Below the pieces are notes generated by a model that did not search any database, was not told the origin of the DNA, and saw only the letters and a program-made list of their open reading frames with translations. Shown piece after piece: positions 1-15,062 of a stretch of DNA of 64,000 nt. The stretch comes from Pseudomonas vanderleydeniana. GTDB lineage: Bacteria > Pseudomonadota > Gammaproteobacteria > Pseudomonadales > Pseudomonadaceae. How positions within the stretch are numbered: the first letter of the stretch is position 1; each line of letters begins with the position of its first letter. The stretch is from assembly GCF_014268755.2 (NCBI RefSeq), contig NZ_CP077093.1, positions 682,001 to 746,000 on the forward strand, written 5' to 3'. The translations under genes were made by a program, and so were the position numbers.

Positions 1-2
1 AC

Positions 3-1328
3 CAGACCGACAACAAGCTGACCATCAGCGTCCGTCCGCTGACCGTCGACGACCTGCAGCGGCGCAATGCGGAGCGTTTCGTCTACACCGGTGAAAAGCT
101 CTCGCTCAACTTCCAGGACATCGACGTCCGCTCGGTGCTGCAACTGATCGCCGACTTCACCAACCTGAACCTGGTGGCCAGCGACACGGTGCAGGGCGGG
201 ATCACCCTGCGCCTGCAGAACGTGCCATGGGACCAGGCGCTGGACCTGGTGCTCAAGACCAAGGGCCTGGACAAGCGCAAGATCGGCAATGTGCTGCTGG
301 TGGCGCCGGCGGACGAGATCGCCGCGCGTGAGCGCCAGGAGCTGGAGTCGCAGAAGCAGATCGCCGAGCTGGCACCGCTGCGGCGTGAGCTGCTGCAGGT
401 CAACTACGCCAAGGCGGCGGACATCGCCAAGCTGTTCCAGTCGGTGACCAGTGCCGAGAGCAAGGGTGACGAGCGCGGTTCGATCACCGTGGATGAACGC
501 ACCAACAACATCATTGCCTACCAGACCCAGGAACGTCTCGATGAGCTGCGGCGAATCGTGGCGCAGTTGGACATTCCGGTGCGCCAGGTGATGATCGAGG
601 CGCGCATCGTCGAAGCCAACGTCGGCTATGACAAGCAGTTGGGCGCCCGTTGGGGCGGCAGCATCTCCGGTGGCAACTGGAAGACCAACGGCGGCTCGCC
701 GACGCTGTCCAAACTGACCGGCCAGAGCAGCAGCACACCGTTCGTCGACCTGGGTGCAACCTCGGCAACGTCCGGCATCGGTATCGGCTTCGTCACCGAC
801 AACACCATCCTCGACCTGGAACTGAGCGCGATGGAGAAGACCGGCAACGGTGAAGTCGTGTCGCAACCGAAGGTGGTGACTTCCGACAAGGAAACCGCGA
901 AGATCCTCAAGGGTACGGAGATCCCGTACCAGGAATCGAGTTCCAGCGGTGCCACCTCGGTCTCCTTCAAGGAGGCGTCGCTGTCTCTCGAGGTCACGCC
1001 GCAGATCACCCCGGACAACCGGATCATCATGGAAGTGAAGGTCACCAAGGATGAGCCGGACTACCAGAACGTGCTCAACAACGTGCCGCCGATCAAGAAG
1101 AACGAAGTCAACGCCAAGGTGCTGGTCAACGACGGTGAAACCGTGGTGATCGGTGGCGTGTTCTCGAATACTCAGAGCAAGACCGAAGAGAAGGTGCCAT
1201 TTCTGGGCGATGTGCCGTATGTTGGGCGCCTTTTCCGTCGGGACATCGTCTCGGAAGCAAAATCCGAGCTGCTGGTATTCCTGACTCCGCGTATCATGAA
1301 TAACCAGGCGATTGCTGTGAGTCGTTGA
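3..1328 (+). CDS. pilQ: PilQ, type IV pilus secretin (5' truncated by window edge)
   Basis: Outer-membrane secretin through which type IV pili are extruded. The reading frame is already open at base 3, so the signal peptide and N-terminal AMIN domains lie outside the window; about 441 residues are visible. A short periplasmic N-domain comes first (around [16 protein letters not shown]), then a second N-domain ([16 protein letters not shown]). The C-terminal secretin barrel follows, with the typical start [13 protein letters not shown] and the conserved stretch near the end containing [12 protein letters not shown]. It ends 4 bp before aroK, the usual pseudomonad pilQ-aroK-aroB order, so the genes are probably co-transcribed. 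A GTG at 135 can be read as a start but lies inside conserved protein sequence. Confidence 0.95.
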   Translation, partial: QTDNKLTISVRPLTVDDLQRRNAERFVYTGEKLSLNFQDIDVRSVLQLIADFTNLNLVASDTVQGGITLRLQNVPWDQALDLVLKTKGLDKRKIGNVLLVAPADEIAARERQELESQKQIAELAPLRRELLQVNYAKAADIAKLFQSVTSAESKGDERGSITVDERTNNIIAYQTQERLDELRRIVAQLDIPVRQVMIEARIVEANVGYDKQLGARWGGSISGGNWKTNGGSPTLSKLTGQSSSTPFVDLGATSATSGIGIGFVTDNTILDLELSAMEKTGNGEVVSQPKVVTSDKETAKILKGTEIPYQESSSSGATSVSFKEASLSLEVTPQITPDNRIIMEVKVTKDEPDYQNVLNNVPPIKKNEVNAKVLVNDGETVVIGGVFSNTQSKTEEKVPFLGDVPYVGRLFRRDIVSEAKSELLVFLTPRIMNNQAIAVSR

Positions 1329-1332
1329 TTCT

Positions 1333-1851
1333 GTGCGAAATTTGATTCTTGTTGGGCCTATGGGGGCTGGAAAGAGCACCATAGGCCGATTGTTGGCCAA
1401 AGAGCTGCGCCTGCCTTTCAAGGATTCCGATAAGGAAATTGAATTGCGCACCGGCGCGAATATCCCGTGGATCTTCGACAAGGAAGGCGAACCGGGCTTC
1501 CGTGATCGCGAACAGGCCATGATTGCCGAGCTGTGCGCCAGCGACGGTGTGGTCCTGGCCACGGGCGGTGGTGCGGTGATGCGCGACGAAAACCGTCAGG
1601 CACTGCACGCCGGTGGGCGAGTGGTCTACCTGCATGCTTCGGTGGAGCAGCAGGTGGGGCGTACGGCCCGCGACCGCAACCGGCCCCTGCTGCGTACCGC
1701 CGATCCGGCGAAGACGCTGCGCGAGCTGCTGGCAATCCGTGACCCGCTCTACCGGGAAATCGCCGATCTGGTGGTGGAAACCGATGAGCGGCCACCGCGA
1801 ATGGTCGTGCTGGACATCCTTGAGCGCTTGCAGCAGCTACCTCCCCGTTAA
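1333..1851 (+). CDS. aroK: Shikimate kinase AroK
   Basis: Phosphorylates shikimate to shikimate-3-phosphate with ATP in aromatic amino-acid biosynthesis; cytoplasmic. The 172-residue protein has the expected family length. The Walker A loop GPMGAGKST lies at residues 8-16, the substrate/Mg-binding DSD at 31-33, the arginine-rich substrate site FRDRE at 56-60 and the GGG shikimate-binding motif at 78-80. The start is GTG at 1333, four bases after the pilQ stop, so translation is probably coupled. aroB follows after a 149-bp gap that could hold its own promoter. Confidence 0.96.
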   Translation: MRNLILVGPMGAGKSTIGRLLAKELRLPFKDSDKEIELRTGANIPWIFDKEGEPGFRDREQAMIAELCASDGVVLATGGGAVMRDENRQALHAGGRVVYLHASVEQQVGRTARDRNRPLLRTADPAKTLRELLAIRDPLYREIADLVVETDERPPRMVVLDILERLQQLPPR

Positions 1852-2000
1852 AGCTCGCGCAGAAATGCGCTATTCTCGACGCCCGCCATGCCCGCTCGCG
1901 GTCATGGCCCAAGGCCATTGGGTCGCGCCGGAAACGGGCGCCGCCAACAATCGTTAATCCTGGGATTGGACGCCCGCGTCCATCTTCACTGTGGGGACAC

Positions 2001-3101
2001 ATGCAGACACTTAAGGTCGATCTTGGCGAGCGTAGCTATCCGATCCATATTGGCGAAGGGTTGCTGGACCAACCCGAGCTGCTGACGCCGCACATTGCCG
2101 GTCGGCAAGTCGCAATCGTCTCCAACGCCACCGTCGCTCCGCTCTATCTCGAACGCCTGAGCCGCAGCCTGGGAGCCTACTCGGTGATCTCGGTGGTGCT
2201 GCCCGACGGCGAAGCCTTCAAGAACTGGGAAACCCTGCAACTGATTTTCGACGGCCTGCTGCAAGCCCGTCACGACCGCCGGACCACCATCATCGCCCTG
2301 GGTGGCGGGGTCATCGGTGACATGGCCGGTTTCGCTGCGGCCTGTTACCAGCGCGGAGTGGATTTTATCCAGGTACCGACTACCTTGTTGTCGCAGGTCG
2401 ATTCGTCGGTGGGCGGCAAGACCGGTATCAACCACCCGCTGGGCAAGAACATGGTCGGTGCGTTCTACCAGCCGAACGCGGTGCTGATCGACACGGCGAC
2501 CCTCAAGACGCTGCCGGCCCGCGAGCTGTCGGCCGGCTTGGCGGAAGTCATCAAGTACGGGCTGATCTGCGACGAGCCCTTCCTGACCTGGCTGGAAGAG
2601 CATGTCGACGCCCTGCGGGCCCTGGACCAGAAGGCCCTGACCGTGGCGATCGAGCGTTCCTGCGCGGCCAAGGCGGCCGTGGTCGGCGCCGATGAGCGCG
2701 AATCCGGCGTGCGCGCCACGCTCAACCTCGGGCACACCTTCGGCCACGCCATCGAAACCCACATGGGCTATGGTGTCTGGCTGCACGGCGAGGCGGTGGC
2801 GGCGGGAACGGTGATGGCGCTGGAAATGTCCGCGCGCCTGGGCTGGATCAGCGAGGCCGAGCGCGATCGTGGTATTCGCCTGTTCCAGCGTGCCGGTTTG
2901 CCGGTCATTCCTCCCGAGGAAATGACCGAGGCCGATTTTCTCGAACACATGGCGGTTGACAAGAAAGTGATCGACGGTCGCATGCGCCTGGTGCTGTTGC
3001 GCCGCATGGGCGAAGCCGTGGTGACCGACGATTATCCGAAAGAGGTTCTACAGGCCACGCTGGGTGCGGACTACCGCGCCCTGGCTCAGCTTAAAGGTTG
3101 A
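2001..3101 (+). CDS. aroB: 3-dehydroquinate synthase AroB
   Basis: Converts DAHP to 3-dehydroquinate, the second shikimate-pathway step; NAD- and metal-dependent, cytoplasmic. The 366-residue length is normal. Visible family marks are the NAD-binding segment [11 protein letters not shown] near residue 98, the [10 protein letters not shown] segment, and the metal-ligand region [11 protein letters not shown] followed by [10 protein letters not shown]. The ATG at 2001 follows a purine-rich GTGGGGA element. It is followed after 10 bp by the DamX-like gene, as in other gamma-proteobacteria. Confidence 0.97.
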   Translation: MQTLKVDLGERSYPIHIGEGLLDQPELLTPHIAGRQVAIVSNATVAPLYLERLSRSLGAYSVISVVLPDGEAFKNWETLQLIFDGLLQARHDRRTTIIALGGGVIGDMAGFAAACYQRGVDFIQVPTTLLSQVDSSVGGKTGINHPLGKNMVGAFYQPNAVLIDTATLKTLPARELSAGLAEVIKYGLICDEPFLTWLEEHVDALRALDQKALTVAIERSCAAKAAVVGADERESGVRATLNLGHTFGHAIETHMGYGVWLHGEAVAAGTVMALEMSARLGWISEAERDRGIRLFQRAGLPVIPPEEMTEADFLEHMAVDKKVIDGRMRLVLLRRMGEAVVTDDYPKEVLQATLGADYRALAQLKG

Positions 3102-3111
3102 TTAGATTCCG

Positions 3112-4719
3112 ATGACTAGTTTGCATGCCGACGAGGCTTTCCTCGGCCATTATCAGTTGAGTCACGATCCTTTCGCTCCACGGGTGCCTGGCTTCAAGTT
3201 CTTCCCGGCCCAGCGCAAGCCGGTGTTGGGGCAGTTGCATCACCTGGCGCGCTACAGCCAGTTGCTGCTGGTGGTCACAGGTCCACTGGGCAGCGGCAAG
3301 ACCCTGCTGCGCCAGGCGCTGGTCGCCAGCACCAACAAGCAGTCGGTGCAGAGCGTGGTGGTTTCGGCCCGCGGTGCCGGCGATGCGGCTGGTGTGCTGT
3401 ACCAGATCGCCCAGGCCCTGAACGTGGCCGAGGCCGACGTTTCCTCGATCCTGGCGCAGGTGGTGCAGTTGGCCCTCACCGGCCAGGAAGTCTATCTGCT
3501 GGTCGATGACGCCGAGCAACTGGACGAATCGGCGATAGAGGCGCTGCTGGCCCTGGCCGCCGGTGCCCCGGAAGGGCGTCCGCATGTCTTCCTGTTCGGC
3601 GAGTCGTCGCTGATTGCTGCCCTGGAGCCGCACAGCGCGGAAGAAGAGCGCTTCCATGTGATCGAGCTGCAGCCCTACACGGAAGAGGAAACCCGCGAGT
3701 ACCTGGCCCAGCGCCTGGAAGGTGCGGGGCAGGGAATAGAACTTTTTTCCGCTGAGCAGATCACTGAGATTCACGAAAGCGCCGAGGGCTGGCCCGGGAA
3801 CATCAACCAGGTCGCCCGCGACGCGATGATCGAAGCCATGATTGCCAGCCGCTCCGCGGTCAAGCGACCAAGTATGGGGTTCAAAATGTCCAAGAAATAC
3901 GTGTTGGCGTTGTCCGGCGTGGTAGTGGTCGCGATCGCTGCGGCCTGGATGAGTTCAGGGCGTAGCAAGGCGCCGGTCACCGCCGGCGCGCCAAACGAAC
4001 AGGCCCAGCTGCCGCTGGGGCAGGCGCCGAAGCCGGGCAGTGGTCCGGCGGTGGAATTCGCCGGTAATTCGCAACCGATGCCATTGCCGTTGGTCGGCCA
4101 GTCGCAACCGGTGATGCGCGGTCCGTTGGCCGAAGCGGCCGGTGGCATGCCGGAGGGTGATGACGGTGGTGCCCCGGCGGTGAACGGCGGTGTGGCACAG
4201 CCACCGACCGTGACCACCACCGCGCCTCCTGTGGGCGTGCCTGCCGGGCCGGCGCCAACACCGGTGCCGGTACCGGCGCGGCCGACTCCAGCGCAGACCC
4301 AGGTGGCTACCGCCAAGCCGGCCACTCCCGCTGCCAAGCCTGCGCAAACGCCGGTGCCGGTGCCAGCCAAGCCGGTAGCCAAGGCTGAGAAGCCGGCCGA
4401 GAAGCCAGCTCCAGCGGCCAAGGCCGCCGCCGGTGGCAGCTGGTATGCTGGCCAGGCCCCGGGTCACTACGTGGTGCAGATCCTCGGCACCAGCTCCGAA
4501 GCCACTGCCCAGAACTTCATCAAGGAGCAGGGCGGCGAGTACCGCTACTTCAAGAAAGTGCTCAACGGCAAGCCGCTGTATGTGATCACCTATGGCAGCT
4601 TCGCCAGCCGCGATGCAGCGGTAAGCGCTATCAAGGCCTTGCCAGCGAAGGTTCAGGCTGGTAAACCTTGGCCTCGCACTGTCGCCAGCGTCCAACAGGA
4701 CCTCGCCACAACTCGCTGA
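3112..4719 (+). CDS. damX: DamX-like AAA ATPase with C-terminal SPOR domain
   Basis: Predicted inner-membrane division-associated protein. The 535-residue chain begins with an ExeA/AAA-type ATPase module: P-loop GPLGSGKT at residues 57-64 and a Walker B-like YLLVDDAEQ near 125-133. One transmembrane helix follows near residues 261-280, then a long Pro/Ala/Lys-rich periplasmic linker (about 285-440). A SPOR domain (from GHYVVQILGTSS to the C-terminus) is the type that binds denuded septal peptidoglycan. Position after aroB matches the conserved aroK-aroB-damX order. The ATPase-plus-SPOR architecture is typical of pseudomonads; enteric DamX is less clearly an ATPase. Function beyond division-site binding is inference. 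Confidence 0.88.
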   Translation: MTSLHADEAFLGHYQLSHDPFAPRVPGFKFFPAQRKPVLGQLHHLARYSQLLLVVTGPLGSGKTLLRQALVASTNKQSVQSVVVSARGAGDAAGVLYQIAQALNVAEADVSSILAQVVQLALTGQEVYLLVDDAEQLDESAIEALLALAAGAPEGRPHVFLFGESSLIAALEPHSAEEERFHVIELQPYTEEETREYLAQRLEGAGQGIELFSAEQITEIHESAEGWPGNINQVARDAMIEAMIASRSAVKRPSMGFKMSKKYVLALSGVVVVAIAAAWMSSGRSKAPVTAGAPNEQAQLPLGQAPKPGSGPAVEFAGNSQPMPLPLVGQSQPVMRGPLAEAAGGMPEGDDGGAPAVNGGVAQPPTVTTTAPPVGVPAGPAPTPVPVPARPTPAQTQVATAKPATPAAKPAQTPVPVPAKPVAKAEKPAEKPAPAAKAAAGGSWYAGQAPGHYVVQILGTSSEATAQNFIKEQGGEYRYFKKVLNGKPLYVITYGSFASRDAAVSAIKALPAKVQAGKPWPRTVASVQQDLATTR

Positions 4720-4725
4720 TGATTC

Positions 4726-4746
4726 GGCGGCCTTACCCAGGCCGCC
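4726..4746 (+). terminator. Hairpin downstream of damX
   Basis: A perfect 7-bp stem (GGCGGCC / GGCCGCC) with a 7-base loop starts six bases after the damX stop. The following sequence is pyrimidine-rich but has no clear T run, so it is a plausible but weak terminator. Confidence 0.5.
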
Positions 4747-5066
4747 CTCCCAGCACCTCAAAATTTCCACCTCGGCGCGCAGCCCGCAAAGCTGCGTGCC
4801 TTGTGGTGTCTGCGTCACGGTAGGTTTGAGTCGTAGCGGTCAGAATTCAAAAAATTTTGACTATCACGAAATATCGCTTTAAAACTTTCATAAATGCGAC
4901 ACGAGTTTTCGACATTTCGTCGCTAAATTTGTGGGCGTCTGTGTCGGTGTGTACAATGACCTCCCTTTTGCCCCTGCAAAGCCGGCGTACGTTCGGCGTG
5001 GATGGTAAGTGGTTGAATTGAAAAGAAATTTGCCTCTTTGAGAGGCAGCCTGGTGAGAAAGTGTCT
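4747..5066 (+). promoter_or_regulatory. gltB upstream region with a sigma70-like promoter
   Basis: This gene-free stretch is distinctly AT-rich compared with its flanks. A sigma70-like pair is visible: TTGTGG at 4929-4934 and TACAAT at 4952-4957 with exactly 17 bases between, placing transcription start about 100 bp before gltB. Upstream A/T tracts (4845-4930) could serve as an UP element or regulator site. A purine-rich GGTGAGAAAG just before the start supplies the gltB ribosome-binding site. No known operator was recognised. Confidence 0.5.
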
Positions 5067-10965
<5,899 letters not shown>

Positions 10966-10977
10966 GCCTCTGCCAGG

Positions 10978-11003
10978 CTCTTGCTGCCGTATGGCGGCAA
11001 GAG
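10978..11003 (+). terminator. Hairpin downstream of gltD
   Basis: An 11-bp stem with one G-T wobble (CTCTTGCTGCC / GGCGGCAAGAG) closes on a GTAT tetraloop, 12 bases after the gltD stop. No T run follows, so termination strength is uncertain. Confidence 0.5.
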
Positions 11004-11022
11004 TGCTCTGGTAAAGGGGGGG

Positions 11023-11181
11023 CTCTGGTCTCACCTTGTGGCGAGTGGGCTTGCCCACGCTCGGCTGCGCAGCAGCCGTAAACCCGGTCATCCCGGTCGA
11101 CCTGATATACCGGGTTGTCAGGGTTCGGGGGCGCTGTGCGCCCCGGCGCGGGCAGGCCCGCTCGCCACAAGGTGAGACCAG
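11023..11181. repeat. 131-bp palindromic element (REP/MITE-like), copy 1
   Basis: Imperfect 19-bp inverted arms, GTGGCGAGTGGGCTTGCCC at 11038-11056 and its near complement at 11150-11168, bound a 131-bp unit. In this copy the arms are extended outward by a further stretch (CTGGTCTCACCTT and complement). Nested smaller palindromes lie inside: GCTGCGCAGCAGC, AACCCGGT/ACCGGGTT and GGGGCGC/GCGCCCC. The same arms with the same 131-bp spacing recur twice at 26.3-26.7 kb. No protein is encoded, so it looks like a non-autonomous or REP-type element. Confidence 0.85.
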
Positions 11182-11221
11182 GACCTCTGTCGCCCTCCGC
11201 GACAAATTGACCCGATAGACA

Positions 11222-11250
11222 AAAGACACGGCACTCGCCGTGCCTTTTTC
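11222..11250. terminator. Intrinsic terminator upstream of hemE
   Basis: CACGGC-ACTC-GCCGTG forms a perfect 6-bp stem followed by CC and five T. An AAAAG run on the left pairs with the right-hand CTTTTT, giving bidirectional appearance. It lies 45 bp before hemE and separates it from gltBD and the repeat element. Confidence 0.75.
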
Positions 11251-11295
11251 GTTGCGCTCTGAGAAAATGCCCGCACTTTTTCTCCGGATGCCGAC

Positions 11296-12363
11296 ATGAC
11301 TGCCCTGAAGAACGACCGTTTCCTGCGTGCCCTGCTCAAGCAACCCGTTGATGTCACCCCTGTGTGGATGATGCGCCAGGCGGGTCGCTACCTGCCGGAG
11401 TACCGCGCCAGTCGCGCCAAGGCCGGCGATTTCATGAGCTTGTGCATGAACCCGTCGTTCGCCTGCGAAGTCACCCTGCAGCCCCTGGATCGCTACCCGG
11501 GCCTGGATGCCGCGATCCTGTTCTCCGATATCCTGACCATCCCCGATGCGATGGGCCAGGGCCTGTACTTCGAGACCGGCGAAGGTCCGCGCTTCAGGAA
11601 AGTCATCAACAGCCTGGCCGACATCGAGGCGCTGCCGATTCCCGATCCACAGAAGGACCTGGGCTACGTCATGGACGCGGTCAGTACCATCCGCCGCGAA
11701 CTCAACGGCCGTGTGCCACTGATCGGCTTCTCGGGCAGCCCCTGGACCCTGGCGACCTACATGGTCGAAGGCGGTTCGTCGAAAGACTTCCGCAAGACCA
11801 AGGCGATGCTCTACGACAACCCGCAGGCCCTGCATCTGCTGCTGGACAAGCTGGCGCAGTCGGTCACTTCCTACCTCAACGGCCAGATCCTGGCCGGTGC
11901 CCAGGCGGTACAGATCTTCGATACCTGGGGTGGCAGCCTGTCGGCAGCGGCCTACCAGGAATTCTCCCTGGCCTACATGCGCAAGATCGTCAGCGGCCTG
12001 ATCCGCGAGCACGAAGGGCGCAAGGTGCCGGTCATCCTGTTCACCAAGAATGGCGGCCTGTGGCTCGAGAGCATTGCCGAGGCCGGCGCCGATGCCCTGG
12101 GCCTGGACTGGACCTGTGACCTGGGCGATGCGCGTCGTCGGGTCGGCAGCCAGGTCGCGCTCCAGGGCAACATGGACCCGACCGTGTTGTACGCCAAGCC
12201 TGAAGCCATTCGTGCCGAAGTGGCACGCATCCTCGCCAGCTACGGTGAAGGTTCGGGCCATGTGTTCAATCTGGGGCACGGCATTACCCCCGAAGTCGAC
12301 CCGGAGCATGCTGGCGCCTTCATCAACGCCGTGCACGAGTTCTCCGCGCAGTATCACCGCTGA
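11296..12363 (+). CDS. hemE: Uroporphyrinogen decarboxylase HemE
   Basis: Removes four carboxyl groups from uroporphyrinogen III to give coproporphyrinogen III in haem biosynthesis; cytoplasmic. The 355-residue protein has the canonical N-terminus with the substrate-binding signature [16 protein letters not shown]. It also has the catalytic Asp segment [12 protein letters not shown] and the second signature [18 protein letters not shown]. The ATG at 11296 gives the usual N-terminus. It is flanked by hairpins on both sides and is probably monocistronic. Confidence 0.97.
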   Translation: MTALKNDRFLRALLKQPVDVTPVWMMRQAGRYLPEYRASRAKAGDFMSLCMNPSFACEVTLQPLDRYPGLDAAILFSDILTIPDAMGQGLYFETGEGPRFRKVINSLADIEALPIPDPQKDLGYVMDAVSTIRRELNGRVPLIGFSGSPWTLATYMVEGGSSKDFRKTKAMLYDNPQALHLLLDKLAQSVTSYLNGQILAGAQAVQIFDTWGGSLSAAAYQEFSLAYMRKIVSGLIREHEGRKVPVILFTKNGGLWLESIAEAGADALGLDWTCDLGDARRRVGSQVALQGNMDPTVLYAKPEAIRAEVARILASYGEGSGHVFNLGHGITPEVDPEHAGAFINAVHEFSAQYHR

Positions 12364-12379
12364 GTTTCCGGCTTCAGCC

Positions 12380-12401
12380 ACGGCCCCTTTGACGGGGCCG
12401 T
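12380..12401 (+). terminator. Hairpin downstream of hemE
   Basis: ACGGCCCC and GGGGCCGT form a perfect 8-bp stem with a 6-base loop, 17 bases after the hemE stop. The tail is T-rich but lacks a continuous T run. Confidence 0.6.
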
Positions 12402-12800
12402 TGGTCCTGCTCTTCGCACTCCCTTGTTTTCGCCCCGTCTTGTAAGAACAGTCCTGTTTTTGCTACCCGCCCTGGTCGTTTTCTGAAAGCTCTTTCGAAG
12501 TTCATTGTGCTCCCAGTCTTTAAAAGTTTGTGCTTTCAGGAAAAATCAATATTGCTGATGATTCGTTCTTTTTGCTCGGAATTGTCTTACAGCTAAAAAA
12601 ATCAATGTTCGTAAAATTCACATCCGAATTCTTACTTCCTAAGTTCCAGAAGTATGAAGTTCGGTTGTTCCTATTGCTATTCAAATGACTATCGATTGAT
12701 GGGGCTCTCCCAGGGATAGGGCTGTCCGCATCAAGGGTATTTCTCTACTCGAATGACATGGATACGAGTACTTCAGTCATTCATTCCGGGATTGGAAACT
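12402..12800 (+). promoter_or_regulatory. AT-rich gene-free region upstream of the gbpA-like gene
   Basis: About 400 bp with much lower GC than the neighbours, particularly 12480-12700, and no credible gene. It must contain the promoter of the secreted chitin-binding protein. The phrase AAAATCAAT occurs twice (near 12541 and 12597). No -35/-10 pair was convincing enough to name. Confidence 0.4.
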
Positions 12801-14249
12801 ATGATGAGAAAACGTTCGGGTTCGGTTGCAGCAGGTGCGTCTTCCCTGGCCATGCTCGCGGCCCTGGTGGCTTCGCAACAGGCTGCGGCCCACGGTTATC
12901 TGAGCAACCCGCCGTCACGGGCCTATGCCTGTCAGCAGGGGTTGAACAAGGACTGTGGGAACGCGCAGTACGAGCCGCAAAGCGTCGGTGAGACCTTCAA
13001 GGGGTTCCCGGCGGGCAGTGGTGGCGGGCCTATGCAGGGGCCCATCGATGGCAGGATCGCCAGCGGCGGTTCGGCCAGTTTCTCCGCGCTGGATGCCCAG
13101 AGTGCGACGCGTTGGCACCTGAGCGAAATCAAGGACCGCGATATCGAGTTCACCTGGGAGTACACCGCGGCCCATCCGGCGACCAGGCATGAGTATTTCA
13201 TCACCCAGGCCGGATGGAACCCAAACCAGCCGTTGACCCGCGCCTCGTTCGACAGCGCGCCGTTCTGTGAAGTGGACGGGCGCAACGTGCAGCCGATCTC
13301 CGGCGCCAGGCATGCCTGCTCCATCCCGTCGGACAGGACTGGCCAGCATGTCATCCTCGGCATCTGGACCGTAGGCGACACCGCGGCCGCGTTCTACAAC
13401 GTGGCGGATGTGAATATCCTGCCCGAGGCGGTCACGCCGGATGGCTGGCAGTCGGTCGGCACGATCACTCCAACCTCCACGGCGTTGCTGGTGGGCGACA
13501 AGGTCAGGGCCCGTGGCTTTGGCAGCGAGGGTGAGGTCAACGAGCGGCGTGTCGAGATCGCCATCGCCACGGCCGAGGAAGGACGTCCGGAGAACTGGTC
13601 GTTCAAGCTCGCCGAGCAGATCAACCGCAGCCAGGAGCTGGTGCGTGCCGGTGTGCGTGACGAGGAGGGCAAGATCAGTCCGATCAAGGGGGCGAACAAG
13701 ATCTTTGCCAGGGCCGAGAGTGGCGTGAAGCGCTATGAACTGCAGATGGAGTTGCAGGAAGATGCTGCCGCCGACCTGCGTATCGCGACCCTGGGCAATG
13801 ACTTCGTGCTGGACAAGGGACGCCTTGCCCTGCCGGTGCCGCTGCTCGGCAACCGCCTGATGAATGTCGAACTGACGGTATTCGATGCCAGCAACAAGGC
13901 GGTGGGTTCCACTACGCAGCAGGTTGACGCCGGTTCCAGCCGCTTGAACGTGGATGTGCGCAGCGCGCCGGGCCCGCATCAGGTCAAGCTGGTCGGCGTG
14001 ACACCGGATGGCCGCAGCACTCGCCAGGACCTGGTGTCCATCGAGCTGGGTGGTGAAGCCGGCAAGGACTTCGACTGGGTGTATCCGCAGGAACTTGCCA
14101 ACTATCGGCCGGGTACCACGGTATTGGTGGGCGATGACGTCTACGAGTGCAAGCCGTTTCCAAATGGGGACTGGTGCAAGAACCCGAGTGAACATCACTA
14201 CAAGCCGGGCCATGGAACAAACTGGCAGGATGCCTGGATAGCCAAGTAA
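12801..14249 (+). CDS. gbpA: GbpA-like chitin-active lytic polysaccharide monooxygenase (AA10)
   Basis: Secreted copper enzyme expected to cleave crystalline chitin oxidatively and bind N-acetylglucosamine surfaces. A signal peptide (residues 1-30, basic MMRKR start, cleavage after AAA) exposes His31, codon at 12891, which becomes the N-terminal copper ligand. The second histidine is in TWEYTAAHPATRHEYF, and the AA10 C-terminal signature is DTAAAFYNVADVNI. GbpA-type middle domains follow. A C-terminal chitin-binding module begins around PGTTVLVGDDVYECKPF. At 482 residues it matches Vibrio GbpA closely in length. The frame is open to an ATG at 12753, but that start would bury the signal peptide. 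A type II secretion operon follows 0.3 kb downstream and is a likely export route. Confidence 0.9.
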   Translation: MMRKRSGSVAAGASSLAMLAALVASQQAAAHGYLSNPPSRAYACQQGLNKDCGNAQYEPQSVGETFKGFPAGSGGGPMQGPIDGRIASGGSASFSALDAQSATRWHLSEIKDRDIEFTWEYTAAHPATRHEYFITQAGWNPNQPLTRASFDSAPFCEVDGRNVQPISGARHACSIPSDRTGQHVILGIWTVGDTAAAFYNVADVNILPEAVTPDGWQSVGTITPTSTALLVGDKVRARGFGSEGEVNERRVEIAIATAEEGRPENWSFKLAEQINRSQELVRAGVRDEEGKISPIKGANKIFARAESGVKRYELQMELQEDAAADLRIATLGNDFVLDKGRLALPVPLLGNRLMNVELTVFDASNKAVGSTTQQVDAGSSRLNVDVRSAPGPHQVKLVGVTPDGRSTRQDLVSIELGGEAGKDFDWVYPQELANYRPGTTVLVGDDVYECKPFPNGDWCKNPSEHHYKPGHGTNWQDAWIAK

Positions 14250-14552
14250 TAGTTACTGTCGGGGTTCCGGGTCATGAACTGGAAGTTACTCGGGGCCCCG
14301 CTTGGCTAACTCAGGGTATCAATAGATGAGTTGTCGTTCGGGTAGTAAGAATTTGTCTTCTTGCCGTTTTCGGTTTTCTCCACTCTGGTTCTTGAGTGTC
14401 ACTATCTTGTGCGTATTGTTGAGTAGGTCTTATACAGGGGTGTCTAAATTTTCTGTCTCCTGCAGGGGCTGTATTGGTTTATCAAGTGGTTTAGCGGAAA
14501 TCCTGTTCAATCATTTTTTCGCTCTATCCATCTGCCTGCGGCGTATCAGTTG
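14250..14552 (+). other. AT-rich spacer between gbpA and the type II secretion operon
   Basis: About 300 bp of low-GC DNA. A short open frame (14326-14556) encodes a Ser/Cys/Leu-rich peptide with no family likeness, so it is not called. The stretch probably carries the gsp promoter, but no clear promoter or strong terminator was seen. Confidence 0.4.
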
Positions 14553-15062
14553 GTGAAGCCCTTGGTCCGGTTGCTACTGGGCGCCGTGCCGTTGGCCTAT
14601 GGTGCCTGGCTGGCCTGGGGCGAGTGGGCATTTCGCCGTGACCTGCCGGTCGCGCCCGCCGTTGCTCCGATCAACTCCGCATCACCTGTGGCGCAGCCGC
14701 TCAACCATGCGGCGGTGGTCACGGTACTTGGCCTGCAGGCCCGTGACGCGCTGGCCCGCAGCGCCGAACCGTTGCAACTGCGGGCCAGCTTCGTCGCCAG
14801 TTCGGGAGCCTCCAGCGCCCTGCTGGCGGGAACCCGGGAGCAGCGTATGTATCGGGTCGGCGACAGCCTGCCCGGTGGCAGTGTGCTGCGCCGGGTCGAA
14901 GCCGGGCGCGTGGTGCTCTGGCGTAATGGCCGTGAGGAAATGCTGGCGTTGGAGCGCCCTGCGCGAAGGTCATTGGCGCCACTGGGCAGTGCAACGCCCG
15001 CTGGCGCGGCGCCTTCTTCGCATTTGCGACCCGCGCTCCCAGACACTGGGGTGAACCCGTGA
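14553..15062 (+). CDS. gspC: Type II secretion inner-membrane protein GspC
   Basis: Links the inner-membrane platform to the secretin. The short 169-residue protein has an N-terminal membrane helix (VRLLLGAVPLAYGAWLAW), a linker and the periplasmic homology region (VTVLGLQARDAL to the RVEAGRVVLWRNGREEML segment). It lacks a PDZ or coiled-coil C-terminal domain, like short pseudomonad forms. The start is GTG 14553 or TTG 14550; neither has a strong ribosome-binding site. Its TGA overlaps the GTG of gspD (GTGA), so the two are translationally coupled. It opens an eleven-gene operon in which nearly all junctions overlap. Confidence 0.85.
   Translation: MKPLVRLLLGAVPLAYGAWLAWGEWAFRRDLPVAPAVAPINSASPVAQPLNHAAVVTVLGLQARDALARSAEPLQLRASFVASSGASSALLAGTREQRMYRVGDSLPGGSVLRRVEAGRVVLWRNGREEMLALERPARRSLAPLGSATPAGAAPSSHLRPALPDTGVNP

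Noticed and set aside
14326..14556. 76-codon frame between gbpA and gspC
   Set aside because: No convincing ribosome-binding site or family likeness; Ser/Cys/Phe-rich composition matches the AT-rich spacer, not a gene.
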